Source of the DNA: Flavobacterium psychrophilum
GTDB lineage: Bacteria; Bacteroidota; Bacteroidia; Flavobacteriales; Flavobacteriaceae
NCBI GenBank assembly: GCA_945874225.1
Contig: CAMCFT010000006.1
Coordinates: 68,442 to 132,441 of the forward strand
Reading direction: 5' to 3'
Length of the DNA: 64,000 nt
Shown: positions 8,787-17,012 of the stretch, piece after piece
How the letters are laid out: every line of letters starts with the position of its first letter
Numbering within the stretch: the first letter of the stretch is position 1
The notes under the pieces: generated by a model
The model's database searches: none
What the model saw: only the letters and a program-made list of their open reading frames with translations
What the model was told of the DNA's origin: nothing
Program-made: the position numbers and the translations under genes

Positions 8787-11030
8787 CTATTTTATCAATT
8801 CAAAAACATCTCTTAATCTAATGTCGGAAGAGGATGCTCCAATCATCAAATCAAAATCGCCAGGTTCTGATTTATATTCCAATTTATCGTTATAGAAAGA
8901 CAGTTTTTGGTTGTCTATGATGAATTTGATAGTTTTGGTTTCGCCTGCATTTAATTTAATTTTTTGAAAATCTTTCAGTTCCATTATTGGCCTAACGACT
9001 GAACCTACTCTGTCTCGAATATACAATTGCACAATTTCTTCACCTGAAAAATTTCCGGTATTTGTAATATTCACTGAAACTTCAAGATTCTCGGTATTTT
9101 TCATCTTCTTTTTTGATAATTTCAAATCCGAATATTCAAAAGCAGTGTAGCTTAATCCAAAACCAAAAGAAAATTTCGGAGTACTTGGCAAATCAATATA
9201 GGCTGATCTAAAAGGGGAGTTTTGATTATTTTCAAAAGGCCTTCCGGTATTGAAATTATTGTAATAAATAGGGATTTGACCTTCTTCTCTAGGGAAAGAC
9301 ATGGGCAGTTTTGCACTGGGATTCACATCTCCAAAAAGCACATCGGCAATGGCATTTCCTGCTTCGCTACCCAACCACCAAGTATAAAGTATGGCCGGAA
9401 CATTATCAGCAGTCCAATTAAAAATCAGCGGTCTCCCTGCATTTATCAACACAACAACTGGTTTTCCTGTAGCCATAATTGCTTTGACCAAGTCTTCCTG
9501 AACGCCTGGTAAATGAATATTGCTGCGGCTTCTGGCCTCACCTGCCATATCAAACCTTTCTCCAATACTCAAAATTACCACATCGGATTGATTAGCAATA
9601 GCAATAGCATCGGCAAAACCATCTTTATTTTCTCCTTCTATTTCGCATCCTTTAGCATAAAGTAATTGAGTGTTTTTGCCTACTTTGTTTTCCAATCCTT
9701 TCCATTGCGAAACAATATAACTTGAATCAACATCTTTTAAATTGATTGCCCACGCACCGTGATTAGCTCTCAAAGGTTTTACCATTGGCCCTATAAAAGC
9801 AATGGTTTTGATGTCTTTTGAAAGAGGTAAAACACCCGCCCCTGACCCTCCAAGAAGGGGAATATTTTTTAGCAATACGATACTTTTCCCTGCTATTTCT
9901 CTGGCAATTTTAGTATGTTCAGGATTATTTAATTCCCTTTTTTGTCTTTCTAGGTTTGAAAATTTAAAGGGATCATCAAACAATCCCAACTCAAATTTTT
10001 TGCGAAGAATTCTTCTAACAGCATCGTCTACCAATGCTATTGAAACTTGTTTTTCTTTTACTAATTGAGCTAAATTTTCTCGATAGGCATTGCTTTCCAT
10101 ATCCATATCAGTCCCGGCAGTAATGGCAGCAAGTGCAGCTCCTTTCTTGTCTTTTGCATAACCATGGGCGACCATCTCTCCAATAGAACCCCAATCAGAA
10201 ACTACAAAGCCTTTAAATTTCCATTTTCCTTTCAAAATATCAGATAATATATATTTGTTTCCACTAGCGGGGATTCCATTGATATCATTAAAAGAATTCA
10301 TTAAGGTAGAAACTCCGGCATCAACAGCAGCTTTGAATGGAGGCAAATAGGTTTCCCAAAGCATTCTATTACTCATATCAACCGAGTTATAATCTCGACC
10401 ACCGACGGCTGCACCGTAAGCTGCAAAATGTTTGGCGCAAGCCATTACAGCATTGGTATCCCCTAACTTCCCCTGAAAACCTTTTACTCTTGCATAAGCA
10501 ATTTTAGAGCCCAGATAAGTGTCTTCACCAGCACCTTCCATTACTCTTCCCCAGCGAGGATCACGAGCAATGTCAACCATTGGGCCAAATACCCAATGAA
10601 TTCCTCCAGCGGCAGCTTCTGTAGCCGCAATTCGTGCTGATAACTCCATAGCTTCTAAATCCCAACTGGAAGCCTCGGCAAGCGGAATTGGAAATGTAGT
10701 TTTATACCCGTGAATTACATCCTGACCAAACAACAAAGGAATTTTAAGTCTTGATTGCATAGCAATTTCTTGGTATTGTCGGGTGTATGTCGCACCTAAA
10801 ACATTGAGCATTGAGCCAACTTTTCCGGCTTTGATTGCCTCTTCTTGATCTCTCTTTACTGTAATAGGACCAGTTGCTCTCCAATCGAATGAATATTGAT
10901 TAAGTTGACCTATTTTTTCTTCAATAGTCATCTTTTTTAATAAGGCATCAATTTTTTGATCAATGATTTTTTGTTGCGAAAAGGCAAAAATGTATGCCAA
11001 TAAAAGGATTGCAGAAAATATTTTTTTCAT
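8787..11030 (-). CDS. bglX: GH3 beta-glucosidase, BglX-like, periplasmic
   Basis: A 747-residue exported GH3 enzyme (signal peptide ending FAFSQ) with the usual order: TIM barrel with the nucleophile Asp in GFVVSDWGS (about residue 278), alpha/beta sandwich (about 370-560, VVLINAGRPL) and a C-terminal fibronectin-like domain (about 645-740). It would release glucose from the ends of beta-gluco-oligosaccharides in the periplasm, finishing the work of the upstream GH16, GH30 and GH5 enzymes. It is last in the minus-strand gene run, 68 bases after the GH5 gene. After LLKN it carries a Gly-rich stretch (IPLLGGSGAGVLPL) where BglX homologues usually have a short loop; this coincides with a palindrome-rich DNA segment (9830-9862) and looks like an in-frame repeat insertion. 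Confidence 0.92.
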   Translation of the reverse strand: MKKIFSAILLLAYIFAFSQQKIIDQKIDALLKKMTIEEKIGQLNQYSFDWRATGPITVKRDQEEAIKAGKVGSMLNVLGATYTRQYQEIAMQSRLKIPLLFGQDVIHGYKTTFPIPLAEASSWDLEAMELSARIAATEAAAGGIHWVFGPMVDIARDPRWGRVMEGAGEDTYLGSKIAYARVKGFQGKLGDTNAVMACAKHFAAYGAAVGGRDYNSVDMSNRMLWETYLPPFKAAVDAGVSTLMNSFNDINGIPASGNKYILSDILKGKWKFKGFVVSDWGSIGEMVAHGYAKDKKGAALAAITAGTDMDMESNAYRENLAQLVKEKQVSIALVDDAVRRILRKKFELGLFDDPFKFSNLERQKRELNNPEHTKIAREIAGKSIVLLKNIPLLGGSGAGVLPLSKDIKTIAFIGPMVKPLRANHGAWAINLKDVDSSYIVSQWKGLENKVGKNTQLLYAKGCEIEGENKDGFADAIAIANQSDVVILSIGERFDMAGEARSRSNIHLPGVQEDLVKAIMATGKPVVVLINAGRPLIFNWTADNVPAILYTWWLGSEAGNAIADVLFGDVNPSAKLPMSFPREEGQIPIYYNNFNTGRPFENNQNSPFRSAYIDLPSTPKFSFGFGLSYTAFEYSDLKLSKKKMKNTENLEVSVNITNTGNFSGEEIVQLYIRDRVGSVVRPIMELKDFQKIKLNAGETKTIKFIIDNQKLSFYNDKLEYKSEPGDFDLMIGASSSDIRLRDVFELIK
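9830..9862. repeat. GC-rich imperfect palindromic segment inside the GH3 gene
   Basis: An unusually GC-rich stretch for this genome, containing CCCTCCAAGAAGGGG flanked by CCCGCCCC, read in frame as Gly/Leu/Pro-rich residues in a loop of the GH3 enzyme. It resembles the short palindromic repeats scattered in flavobacterial genomes (recalled, not searched). The insertion is inferred from the non-canonical loop and local base composition. Confidence 0.4.
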
Positions 11031-11098
11031 TTAATAAGCTTTTTTGATTGTGTTATATCCCATTATTACTTTGGATACACAATTAACAATATTCATGA

Positions 11099-13507
11099 TT
11101 AATTTTTTATAAATCTAATGGTTTCTGTTTTATCTAATCCGATAATTTTCATAAAATAAATACCCACAGTAATTCCACTTATATCTATACTTTTTTGTTT
11201 ACCTACTAAAGAAGTTTTGATTACCGCTCTACCGTTCAAATCATAAATAGTTACTGATACCTTTTCATTAAATACTGAATTTACAGTTATAAAATTTTGA
11301 GCAGGATTGGGATATATTTTAAAACTGTCAACTGAATTTTCAAAAAATTTGGTGTTTAAAACTTCTACTCCAGTAATGTCCCAATTGAAATATTCCCATC
11401 CACCAGGAGCTGTTCTGGTACAAGTCAACCCCGAAACTGCACCATTTTCTGAAGAAACATATAAATTATTATATCCTTGTATAGAATAAGTACCACACAA
11501 ATCATTCAGGGTAAATTTTTGATTAGTGCCAATTGTAGTTGAACTACAATATAATTTGTTGCCTATGGAATTTAAATTAACATACTTGCCATTACTTCCT
11601 CTAAGAGAAATTAAACCTCCACCTGCATCAACTACTGTGAATTTTTCATTTATTCCCAAAGTAGTACTTGTACAAGTCATCAAGCTACTGACTCCAGAAT
11701 AAGTAACATAATTACCATTATTTCCTTTCAAATAAATGATATTAGCAGATGTAACAACTGGAACTACCGCTGGAATAGTTGAATTTAAATAACCAAAATT
11801 CACTGAATTCACATTAAATTCTCCTGATATATTCACTATTCTGATTCCTTGTGAACCCGATAAAGCAAAAGCACCGGTAGTTGTTATGGTTTGCCACGAT
11901 TCCCAGCCTCCTGTTGCGGGAACATTAATATTAGCCAATATTTCGGTTCCTGCAGCATTTTGTATTTGCATTTTTCCTGCCGTTGCATTCCCATTTGCAA
12001 CCCTAAATTCTATTGTATAAGTCCCCGCAGAAGCAACATTTACAGTGTATTTCATCCATTCACCAGTAGTAAACCAACCAATGGTATACCCATTTGACAA
12101 TAAATCAGAAGTAGTCGAAACGTCGACACCGTTGTTGCGATATGCCCAACCGTTATTCCATCCCACATAATTTCCTGTTGTTCCTTTTACGTCTTCCCAA
12201 GCACGGTCCGAATAGGCATAACCATTCATTCCTTGATCGTAATTTGCTGTATAGACTCTTCCTGGAATATTGTTGATTACAAAAGGTTCTGTGTTTCTAT
12301 TTCCGGGTTGAATAAAAATTGATCGTAGCACTTCGGTACTTGGCGTACAATTTGCTAATTTGACATTTTCTGCTAATTGCATTACGGTATTAAATGCTGT
12401 AGTAGGATTAAGACTTGGATTTGTTCCTCCTAAATAATTTAAAAGATTTGTATAACCTACGGGCCATTGACCATTAGCAAAATCATTTATACTAACAAAT
12501 TTTTTCATTGGCCACCACGAAAATCCAATGTTATTTGCATTAAAGGTTTCGACTATTTTTGTATAGTTATCATTACTGTTTTCTCCATGTTCTCCACACC
12601 ATATGGGTCTGTTTTGTGCTATACGAATGTCCGTTATCCATTTAATATCTTGAGTTGTAGCTGCTGACCAATATTTATGAAAAGAATACACCATATTAGC
12701 ATCCCAAGCTGGAGTTAAACCCGTAAAATCATTCGCATACCAATTTCCTTCTATGAATAGGATGTGATTATCGCCATTGGCTCTAATTGCAGTGGTTATT
12801 CTATCGTAAATATTTCTTAAATCTGTTCCGTTTGGCAAATCCCAGGCTGGTTCATTTATTAAATCATAGCCCGCCACCCAAGGCTCGAGCTTGTATCTTT
12901 CTGATATTTTTCTCCAAAGCTCAACCGTTTTGGTTTTATTTGCTTCACTCTGCCAAAGAGAAGGTTTTGTGCTGTCATAATCACTAATGTTATTGGCACT
13001 CTGACCGCCGGGAGCAGCATGTAAATCAATAATTGCATAAATTCCTGCAGCACTACACCACGAAATTAGATCATCTAAAATAGTAAATCCTTGATTATTC
13101 CATACATCAGGAGTGCCGGCATTAACAAAATACTCATAATGAAGAGGCACACGCACTGAATTAAATCCCCATGCTTTTATTTGATTTATGTCGGCTTGTG
13201 TAACATGATTGGAGAGCCAGGCATCATAAAATGTAGATGTATTCGTGCTTCCTATTAAGGTGGTAAGTTTCTGTTTCCAAGTATGTTGATCTGGTGCCTG
13301 ATTGACTGAATTCATCATATAGCCCTCCATCACCATCCAATTGCCAAAATTCATAGCATTCAAAACAACCTCTTGATTGTTAGAGCTATTAATGATTTTT
13401 TTACCACTTACTGCTAGTAGTTGAGCTCTTGAATTTTGAGGCACAAACAAACACAACATTGCAGAAAAAATAAAAAATTTAACTTTTTGAAATCTATTTT
13501 TCATCAT
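11099..13507 (-). CDS. GH5 glucanase with CBM6 and fascin/trefoil-like domain, T9SS cargo
   Basis: A secreted multidomain glycoside hydrolase of about 802 residues. Order: signal peptide (FIFSAMLCLFVPQNSRAQ), GH5 (A) barrel (about 30-385) with the acid/base Glu in DLINEPAW (about 218) and the nucleophile Glu in IWCGEHGENS (about 305), a CBM6-like jelly roll (about 400-565), a beta-trefoil/fascin-like domain with repeated GNNGNYV-type blades (about 580-705) and a type A T9SS domain (about 730-802, FKIYPNPAQNFITV). It probably cuts beta-glucan at the cell surface. A longer reading frame begins with TTG at 13525, but the ATGs at 13507 and 13504 directly precede the signal peptide and are preferred. 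The 261-bp MITE-like element lies just upstream. Confidence 0.85.
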   Translation of the reverse strand: MMKNRFQKVKFFIFSAMLCLFVPQNSRAQLLAVSGKKIINSSNNQEVVLNAMNFGNWMVMEGYMMNSVNQAPDQHTWKQKLTTLIGSTNTSTFYDAWLSNHVTQADINQIKAWGFNSVRVPLHYEYFVNAGTPDVWNNQGFTILDDLISWCSAAGIYAIIDLHAAPGGQSANNISDYDSTKPSLWQSEANKTKTVELWRKISERYKLEPWVAGYDLINEPAWDLPNGTDLRNIYDRITTAIRANGDNHILFIEGNWYANDFTGLTPAWDANMVYSFHKYWSAATTQDIKWITDIRIAQNRPIWCGEHGENSNDNYTKIVETFNANNIGFSWWPMKKFVSINDFANGQWPVGYTNLLNYLGGTNPSLNPTTAFNTVMQLAENVKLANCTPSTEVLRSIFIQPGNRNTEPFVINNIPGRVYTANYDQGMNGYAYSDRAWEDVKGTTGNYVGWNNGWAYRNNGVDVSTTSDLLSNGYTIGWFTTGEWMKYTVNVASAGTYTIEFRVANGNATAGKMQIQNAAGTEILANINVPATGGWESWQTITTTGAFALSGSQGIRIVNISGEFNVNSVNFGYLNSTIPAVVPVVTSANIIYLKGNNGNYVTYSGVSSLMTCTSTTLGINEKFTVVDAGGGLISLRGSNGKYVNLNSIGNKLYCSSTTIGTNQKFTLNDLCGTYSIQGYNNLYVSSENGAVSGLTCTRTAPGGWEYFNWDITGVEVLNTKFFENSVDSFKIYPNPAQNFITVNSVFNEKVSVTIYDLNGRAVIKTSLVGKQKSIDISGITVGIYFMKIIGLDKTETIRFIKN

Positions 13508-13549
13508 TAAAAAATTTGAACTCAATTAAGAATTTAAGATACTATATTT

Positions 13550-13810
13550 AACCCGTTGGGTGTAATTCAATTTATATTTTTTTAAACGCATAGACCTGTC
13601 TGCCGAAAGGCAGAAACATAGTTTTTTATTGTTTTTTTTAAGACGTTTCACTTTTTGATAGTGAATCATAGCTATGTGAACCTATGACCCGAGCGATAGC
13701 GAACAGGCGAAGCAATTGGTCTATCAAACTCTTTTTACTATGACTCTATGTGTTAAAATTTTTATATTTCGTTAATAATTGAGTATTTTATTAATTGCAC
13801 CCAACGGGTT
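13550..13810. mobile_element. MITE-like element, 261 bp, 18-bp terminal inverted repeats, 6-bp target duplication
   Basis: The ends are AACCCGTTGGGTGTAATT (13550-13567) and the inverted copy AATTGCACCCAACGGGTT (13793-13810), matching at 17 of 18 bases. The direct repeat ATATTT flanks both ends (13544-13549 and 13811-13816), as expected of a target-site duplication. No coding frame is present inside. The interior has a hairpin TCTGCC-GAAA-GGCAGA (13599-13614) and several CTATGTG-like words. The right duplication overlaps the stop codon of the GH30 gene, so the element fills almost the whole gap between the GH30 and GH5 genes. The autonomous partner is not visible. Confidence 0.65.
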
Positions 13811-13814
13811 ATAT

Positions 13815-15272
13815 TTAATACACTAAAGTTTGGATAGCGTGAGGCAAAATTGAAACTTCTGTTGCACTTGTCCCGATGCATAAATTATAAGTAACTTTTT
13901 TGCTGCTTTGATTCATTACAACAGTAACCACTTTCCCGTCTTGGTTTATAAAAGAGGTAGTTATCAAATTACTTCGAGTTGAGACGCTACTAATTCTTTT
14001 AGCATTTTTACCAATAAATTTAGAAAAATGTCCAATGAAATAGTAAGAAGGAGTATAAATTAATTCACCGGTTTTTGTGTCTCCATGAATTGGCGCAAAG
14101 CAAAAATTACCTACATGGTTTGGACCTCCGTTTTCATCTAAAAGAATGTTCCAATCTGTCCAGCCCACGGTTCCATTATTAAAATCGTTTATCATTGATT
14201 TTCCATAACGTTCTCCGTTTTTCCATAGTTGGTATTTTTCTGCTTTAAAGCTTTCTACACAACCTTCGGTAAAAAGCAAGTTTTTGTTAGGATACATTTC
14301 GTGAACTTTACCTACGTTTTCATACATTTGCTCACCACCACTCCAACTTTCATACCAGTGAAACCCAATTCCCCAAACATATTTATTTGCTTCTGGATCA
14401 TCCAGAATTGTGCTTGCTCTTTGAGATAACAAATCTCTGTTGTGATCCCAAACTGTAATTTTTTTGTCACCAAGTCCCGCTTTTTTTAAGGTAGGTCCAA
14501 GGTAATTTTTCAAAAAATCACGTTCATTTTCAGCCGTGTAAATACACGATTCCCATTTTTGAATAGCCATAGGTTCGTTTTGAATAGTTAATCCCCAAAC
14601 TGGAATTCCTTCTTTTTGATAGCTATTAATGAATTTCACATAATAATTTGCCCATGATTGATAGAATTCAGGCAATAATTTTCCGCCTTTCAGCATATTT
14701 TTACTGTCTTTCATAAAAGCTGGTGGGCTCCAAGGGCTGACGTAAAATGTCAATTTCCCTCCTGCCGTTTCCATTGCTTTTTTAATCAAAGGAATTTTAA
14801 ATTTACGGTCATGGTCGATGTTAAAAGTCTTTAATTCCTTATCACCTTCGGCCACATAAGTATACATATCACTGCTAAAATCACAACTGTTAATGTTGGT
14901 TCTAATTAGTGTGTACCCAATTCCTTTGTCTTTAGTGAAATAAGCATTCAACAATTCTTGTTGTTTGTCTTTTGACAATTTTGCAAAAACTTCGGCACTG
15001 GCATCAGTTAATGCTCCACCAATTCCTAAAAATGTCTGAAAAGTCTTGCTTGGATTTACGAAAATACAAGTCTGGGTTTCCAGAGGTTGATTTATTTCAG
15101 AGAATTTCAGATTATCAGTATTTGACAATCTTAAATTAGTGCTATCTGCAGAAGTAAAAACACTTACTACTTTATCTTTTGTAGAAAAAGGTTTCGGGGA
15201 AATTTTGTTTTTTTGCTGAGAAATAGCACTCACTGTAACCAGTAAAATGAGTGCGATAATTGTTGACTTCAT
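13815..15272 (-). CDS. GH30 glycoside hydrolase (probable beta-1,6-glucanase/beta-glucosidase)
   Basis: A 485-residue exported enzyme (signal peptide ending VSAISQ). The GH30 barrel shows FLGIGGALTDASAE near the start, the acid/base Glu in TIQNEPMA (about 232) and the nucleophile Glu in LLFTEGCVES (about 335), then a C-terminal beta-domain. GH30 includes endo-beta-1,6-glucanases, glucosylceramidases and beta-glucosidases; beside GH16, GH3 and SusCD, a beta-1,6-glucan activity is most likely. There is no T9SS domain or lipobox, so it is probably periplasmic. It follows the lipoprotein GH30 after 278 bases and the stop overlaps the MITE target duplication. Confidence 0.85.
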   Translation of the reverse strand: MKSTIIALILLVTVSAISQQKNKISPKPFSTKDKVVSVFTSADSTNLRLSNTDNLKFSEINQPLETQTCIFVNPSKTFQTFLGIGGALTDASAEVFAKLSKDKQQELLNAYFTKDKGIGYTLIRTNINSCDFSSDMYTYVAEGDKELKTFNIDHDRKFKIPLIKKAMETAGGKLTFYVSPWSPPAFMKDSKNMLKGGKLLPEFYQSWANYYVKFINSYQKEGIPVWGLTIQNEPMAIQKWESCIYTAENERDFLKNYLGPTLKKAGLGDKKITVWDHNRDLLSQRASTILDDPEANKYVWGIGFHWYESWSGGEQMYENVGKVHEMYPNKNLLFTEGCVESFKAEKYQLWKNGERYGKSMINDFNNGTVGWTDWNILLDENGGPNHVGNFCFAPIHGDTKTGELIYTPSYYFIGHFSKFIGKNAKRISSVSTRSNLITTSFINQDGKVVTVVMNQSSKKVTYNLCIGTSATEVSILPHAIQTLVY

Positions 15273-15371
15273 AATTTATTTATTTTTAAGATTCTTCTAA
15301 ATATGTACATTTTTCTTTTCCAATTTGTTGGAAACGATTCAATATTATTATTACACTGTCTTGTAGCTAGT

Positions 15372-15389
15372 CAAACATATTAATGTTTG
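15372..15389. promoter_or_regulatory. Palindrome with embedded -7-like element upstream of GH30
   Basis: CAAACATATTAATGTTTG is a perfect dyad with 7-base arms (CAAACAT/ATGTTTG). On the minus strand its distal arm reads TATGTTTG, an exact TAnnTTTG -7 match, which would give a leader of roughly 90 bases for the GH30 gene starting at 15272. No good -33 TTG is seen at the right distance, so an internal promoter or operator is only suggested. Confidence 0.3.
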
Positions 15390-15550
15390 CCAGATCCATT
15401 ACTTAAAATATTTTGTTGCCTCATACACTTTTGTGAATATTGCATTTCATTATATAAACATCATTGTATTTAATCCGTGAAACTAAATGTAATTGAATTT
15501 CGTCCAACACTTAATTTAGAATCATCGTGAAGAAATTTATTTTCGTTTTT

Positions 15551-17002
15551 TTACCATATATAAGTTCCTACAGAGCCACTTTCTAATGAAGTAGTAATCC
15601 AACTGCCATTGTGTTTTATATTGAATAATTCTGTTGTAGCCCCATCATTTTCGACAATTAAGACTATTTTTCCACTTGGGGTTTTAAAGGCTACATTGTT
15701 CAAATTCCCGCTTAAATTACTTGCAATTCTGATTGATTCCATTGGAACAAATTTTGAAGCGTGTGCAATAATATAATAGCCAACATTTCTTGTAAAACTA
15801 TCCGCTCCGGTTATTGTTAAAGCACCTTTGCATTGGCTACAGCCTCCTGGAGTATGAGGTCCATAAGAAGCATTATTGGCTAAATTCCATTCGAGTGCAT
15901 TTTTACTCCAATTTCTCATAGAGCCTATTACAACATTTTTTAAATGCCATTTAAGATCTCCAGAAAAACTACCAGCAGAGGAAGTCCATTGTTCTGTAAA
16001 ATAAACATTTTTACTAGGAAAAGCATTGTGAACAGTTGATAAAGCACTAATGTCTCCACCGTATAAATGAAATGCCGAACCATTTATATAAGGATTTGCT
16101 GCGGCATCATTTAAAACAGCAATTGGATAATCCGGTTTGTCACAATTATGATCATAAATTATAATTTTGGTATTGATTCCTGCCGATTGAAATGCAGGTC
16201 CTAAATTATTTTTTATGAAATTTGTTTGTTGAATTGATGACATATACAAGCTAGGGTTATTACCTGGGTTTAGTGGCTCATTTTGCGGACAAATTGCATC
16301 AATTGTAATGCCCTCCGCCTTCATTTTCTGAATGTATTTCACAAAATATTGAGCATAAACTCCATAATATTGTGGCAGTAAACTCCCACCAATTGTACTG
16401 TTATTATCCTTCATCCACACTGGTGCAGACCAAGGCACGGCCATGATTTTTATATTTGGATTTATTGCCAATATCTCTTTCAACATTGGAATCAAATGCG
16501 TCATATCAGGAGCCAAGCTAAAGTTAGCTAGGGATAGATCTGTTTGTCCACTTGGCATATCGTCGTAAGAAAATGGAACGTCATTCAAATCAGATGCCGC
16601 AATACTCAACCTTAAATAACTTATTCCGATTGAATTTGTGCCTGAACCAAATAACTCCTGTAACAATTCTTGTTTTTTAACAGCGCTTAATTGATTGATT
16701 ACTTGGGCACTTCCCCCAGTAAGTGTATAACCAAAACCATCAACCGATTGAAATGTTTGAGTATCATTGACTTCAATATTTTGGTATCCATTATTAGTAG
16801 TTCCAAATGCTAAAACTGAGGATTGCTTTTGGAGTTTCACTGATTGATCTCCTTTGGTCAACCAAAAGTCAACCTCATTAGTTACTACTTGAGGTGGTAT
16901 CGGTGTTGGTGGCATTGGGGTTGAACCTCCATTTGAATTAGAACAATTTGCCACAAGGCTGGTTAGCATAGCTAAAAAGAAAAATTTCATTATAGTTTTC
17001 AT
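15551..17002 (-). CDS. GH30 glycoside hydrolase, surface or periplasmic lipoprotein
   Basis: A 483-residue GH30 enzyme with a lipoprotein signal (MLTSLVANCSN; Cys at about residue 20) and a Pro/Thr-rich linker. The barrel shows VDGFGYTLTGGSA, the acid/base Glu in CPQNEPLNPG (about 241) and the nucleophile Glu in VYFTEQWTS (about 336), ending in a beta-domain. Its nearest relatives by motif are the GH30 endo-beta-1,6-glucanases of Bacteroidota beta-glucan loci. It is a diverged paralogue of the next gene: one lipidated, one soluble, which suggests successive steps at the outer membrane and in the periplasm. It starts 10 bases after the upstream gene and shares the leader AATAAAAATCACA with it. 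Confidence 0.88.
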   Translation of the reverse strand: MKTIMKFFFLAMLTSLVANCSNSNGGSTPMPPTPIPPQVVTNEVDFWLTKGDQSVKLQKQSSVLAFGTTNNGYQNIEVNDTQTFQSVDGFGYTLTGGSAQVINQLSAVKKQELLQELFGSGTNSIGISYLRLSIAASDLNDVPFSYDDMPSGQTDLSLANFSLAPDMTHLIPMLKEILAINPNIKIMAVPWSAPVWMKDNNSTIGGSLLPQYYGVYAQYFVKYIQKMKAEGITIDAICPQNEPLNPGNNPSLYMSSIQQTNFIKNNLGPAFQSAGINTKIIIYDHNCDKPDYPIAVLNDAAANPYINGSAFHLYGGDISALSTVHNAFPSKNVYFTEQWTSSAGSFSGDLKWHLKNVVIGSMRNWSKNALEWNLANNASYGPHTPGGCSQCKGALTITGADSFTRNVGYYIIAHASKFVPMESIRIASNLSGNLNNVAFKTPSGKIVLIVENDGATTELFNIKHNGSWITTSLESGSVGTYIW

Positions 17003-17012
17003 TTTGTGATTT

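Noticed and set aside
13508..13525. N-terminal extension of the GH5 gene from a TTG codon
   Set aside because: ATG codons at 13507 and 13504 directly precede a good signal peptide; the TTG extension adds no plausible sequence.
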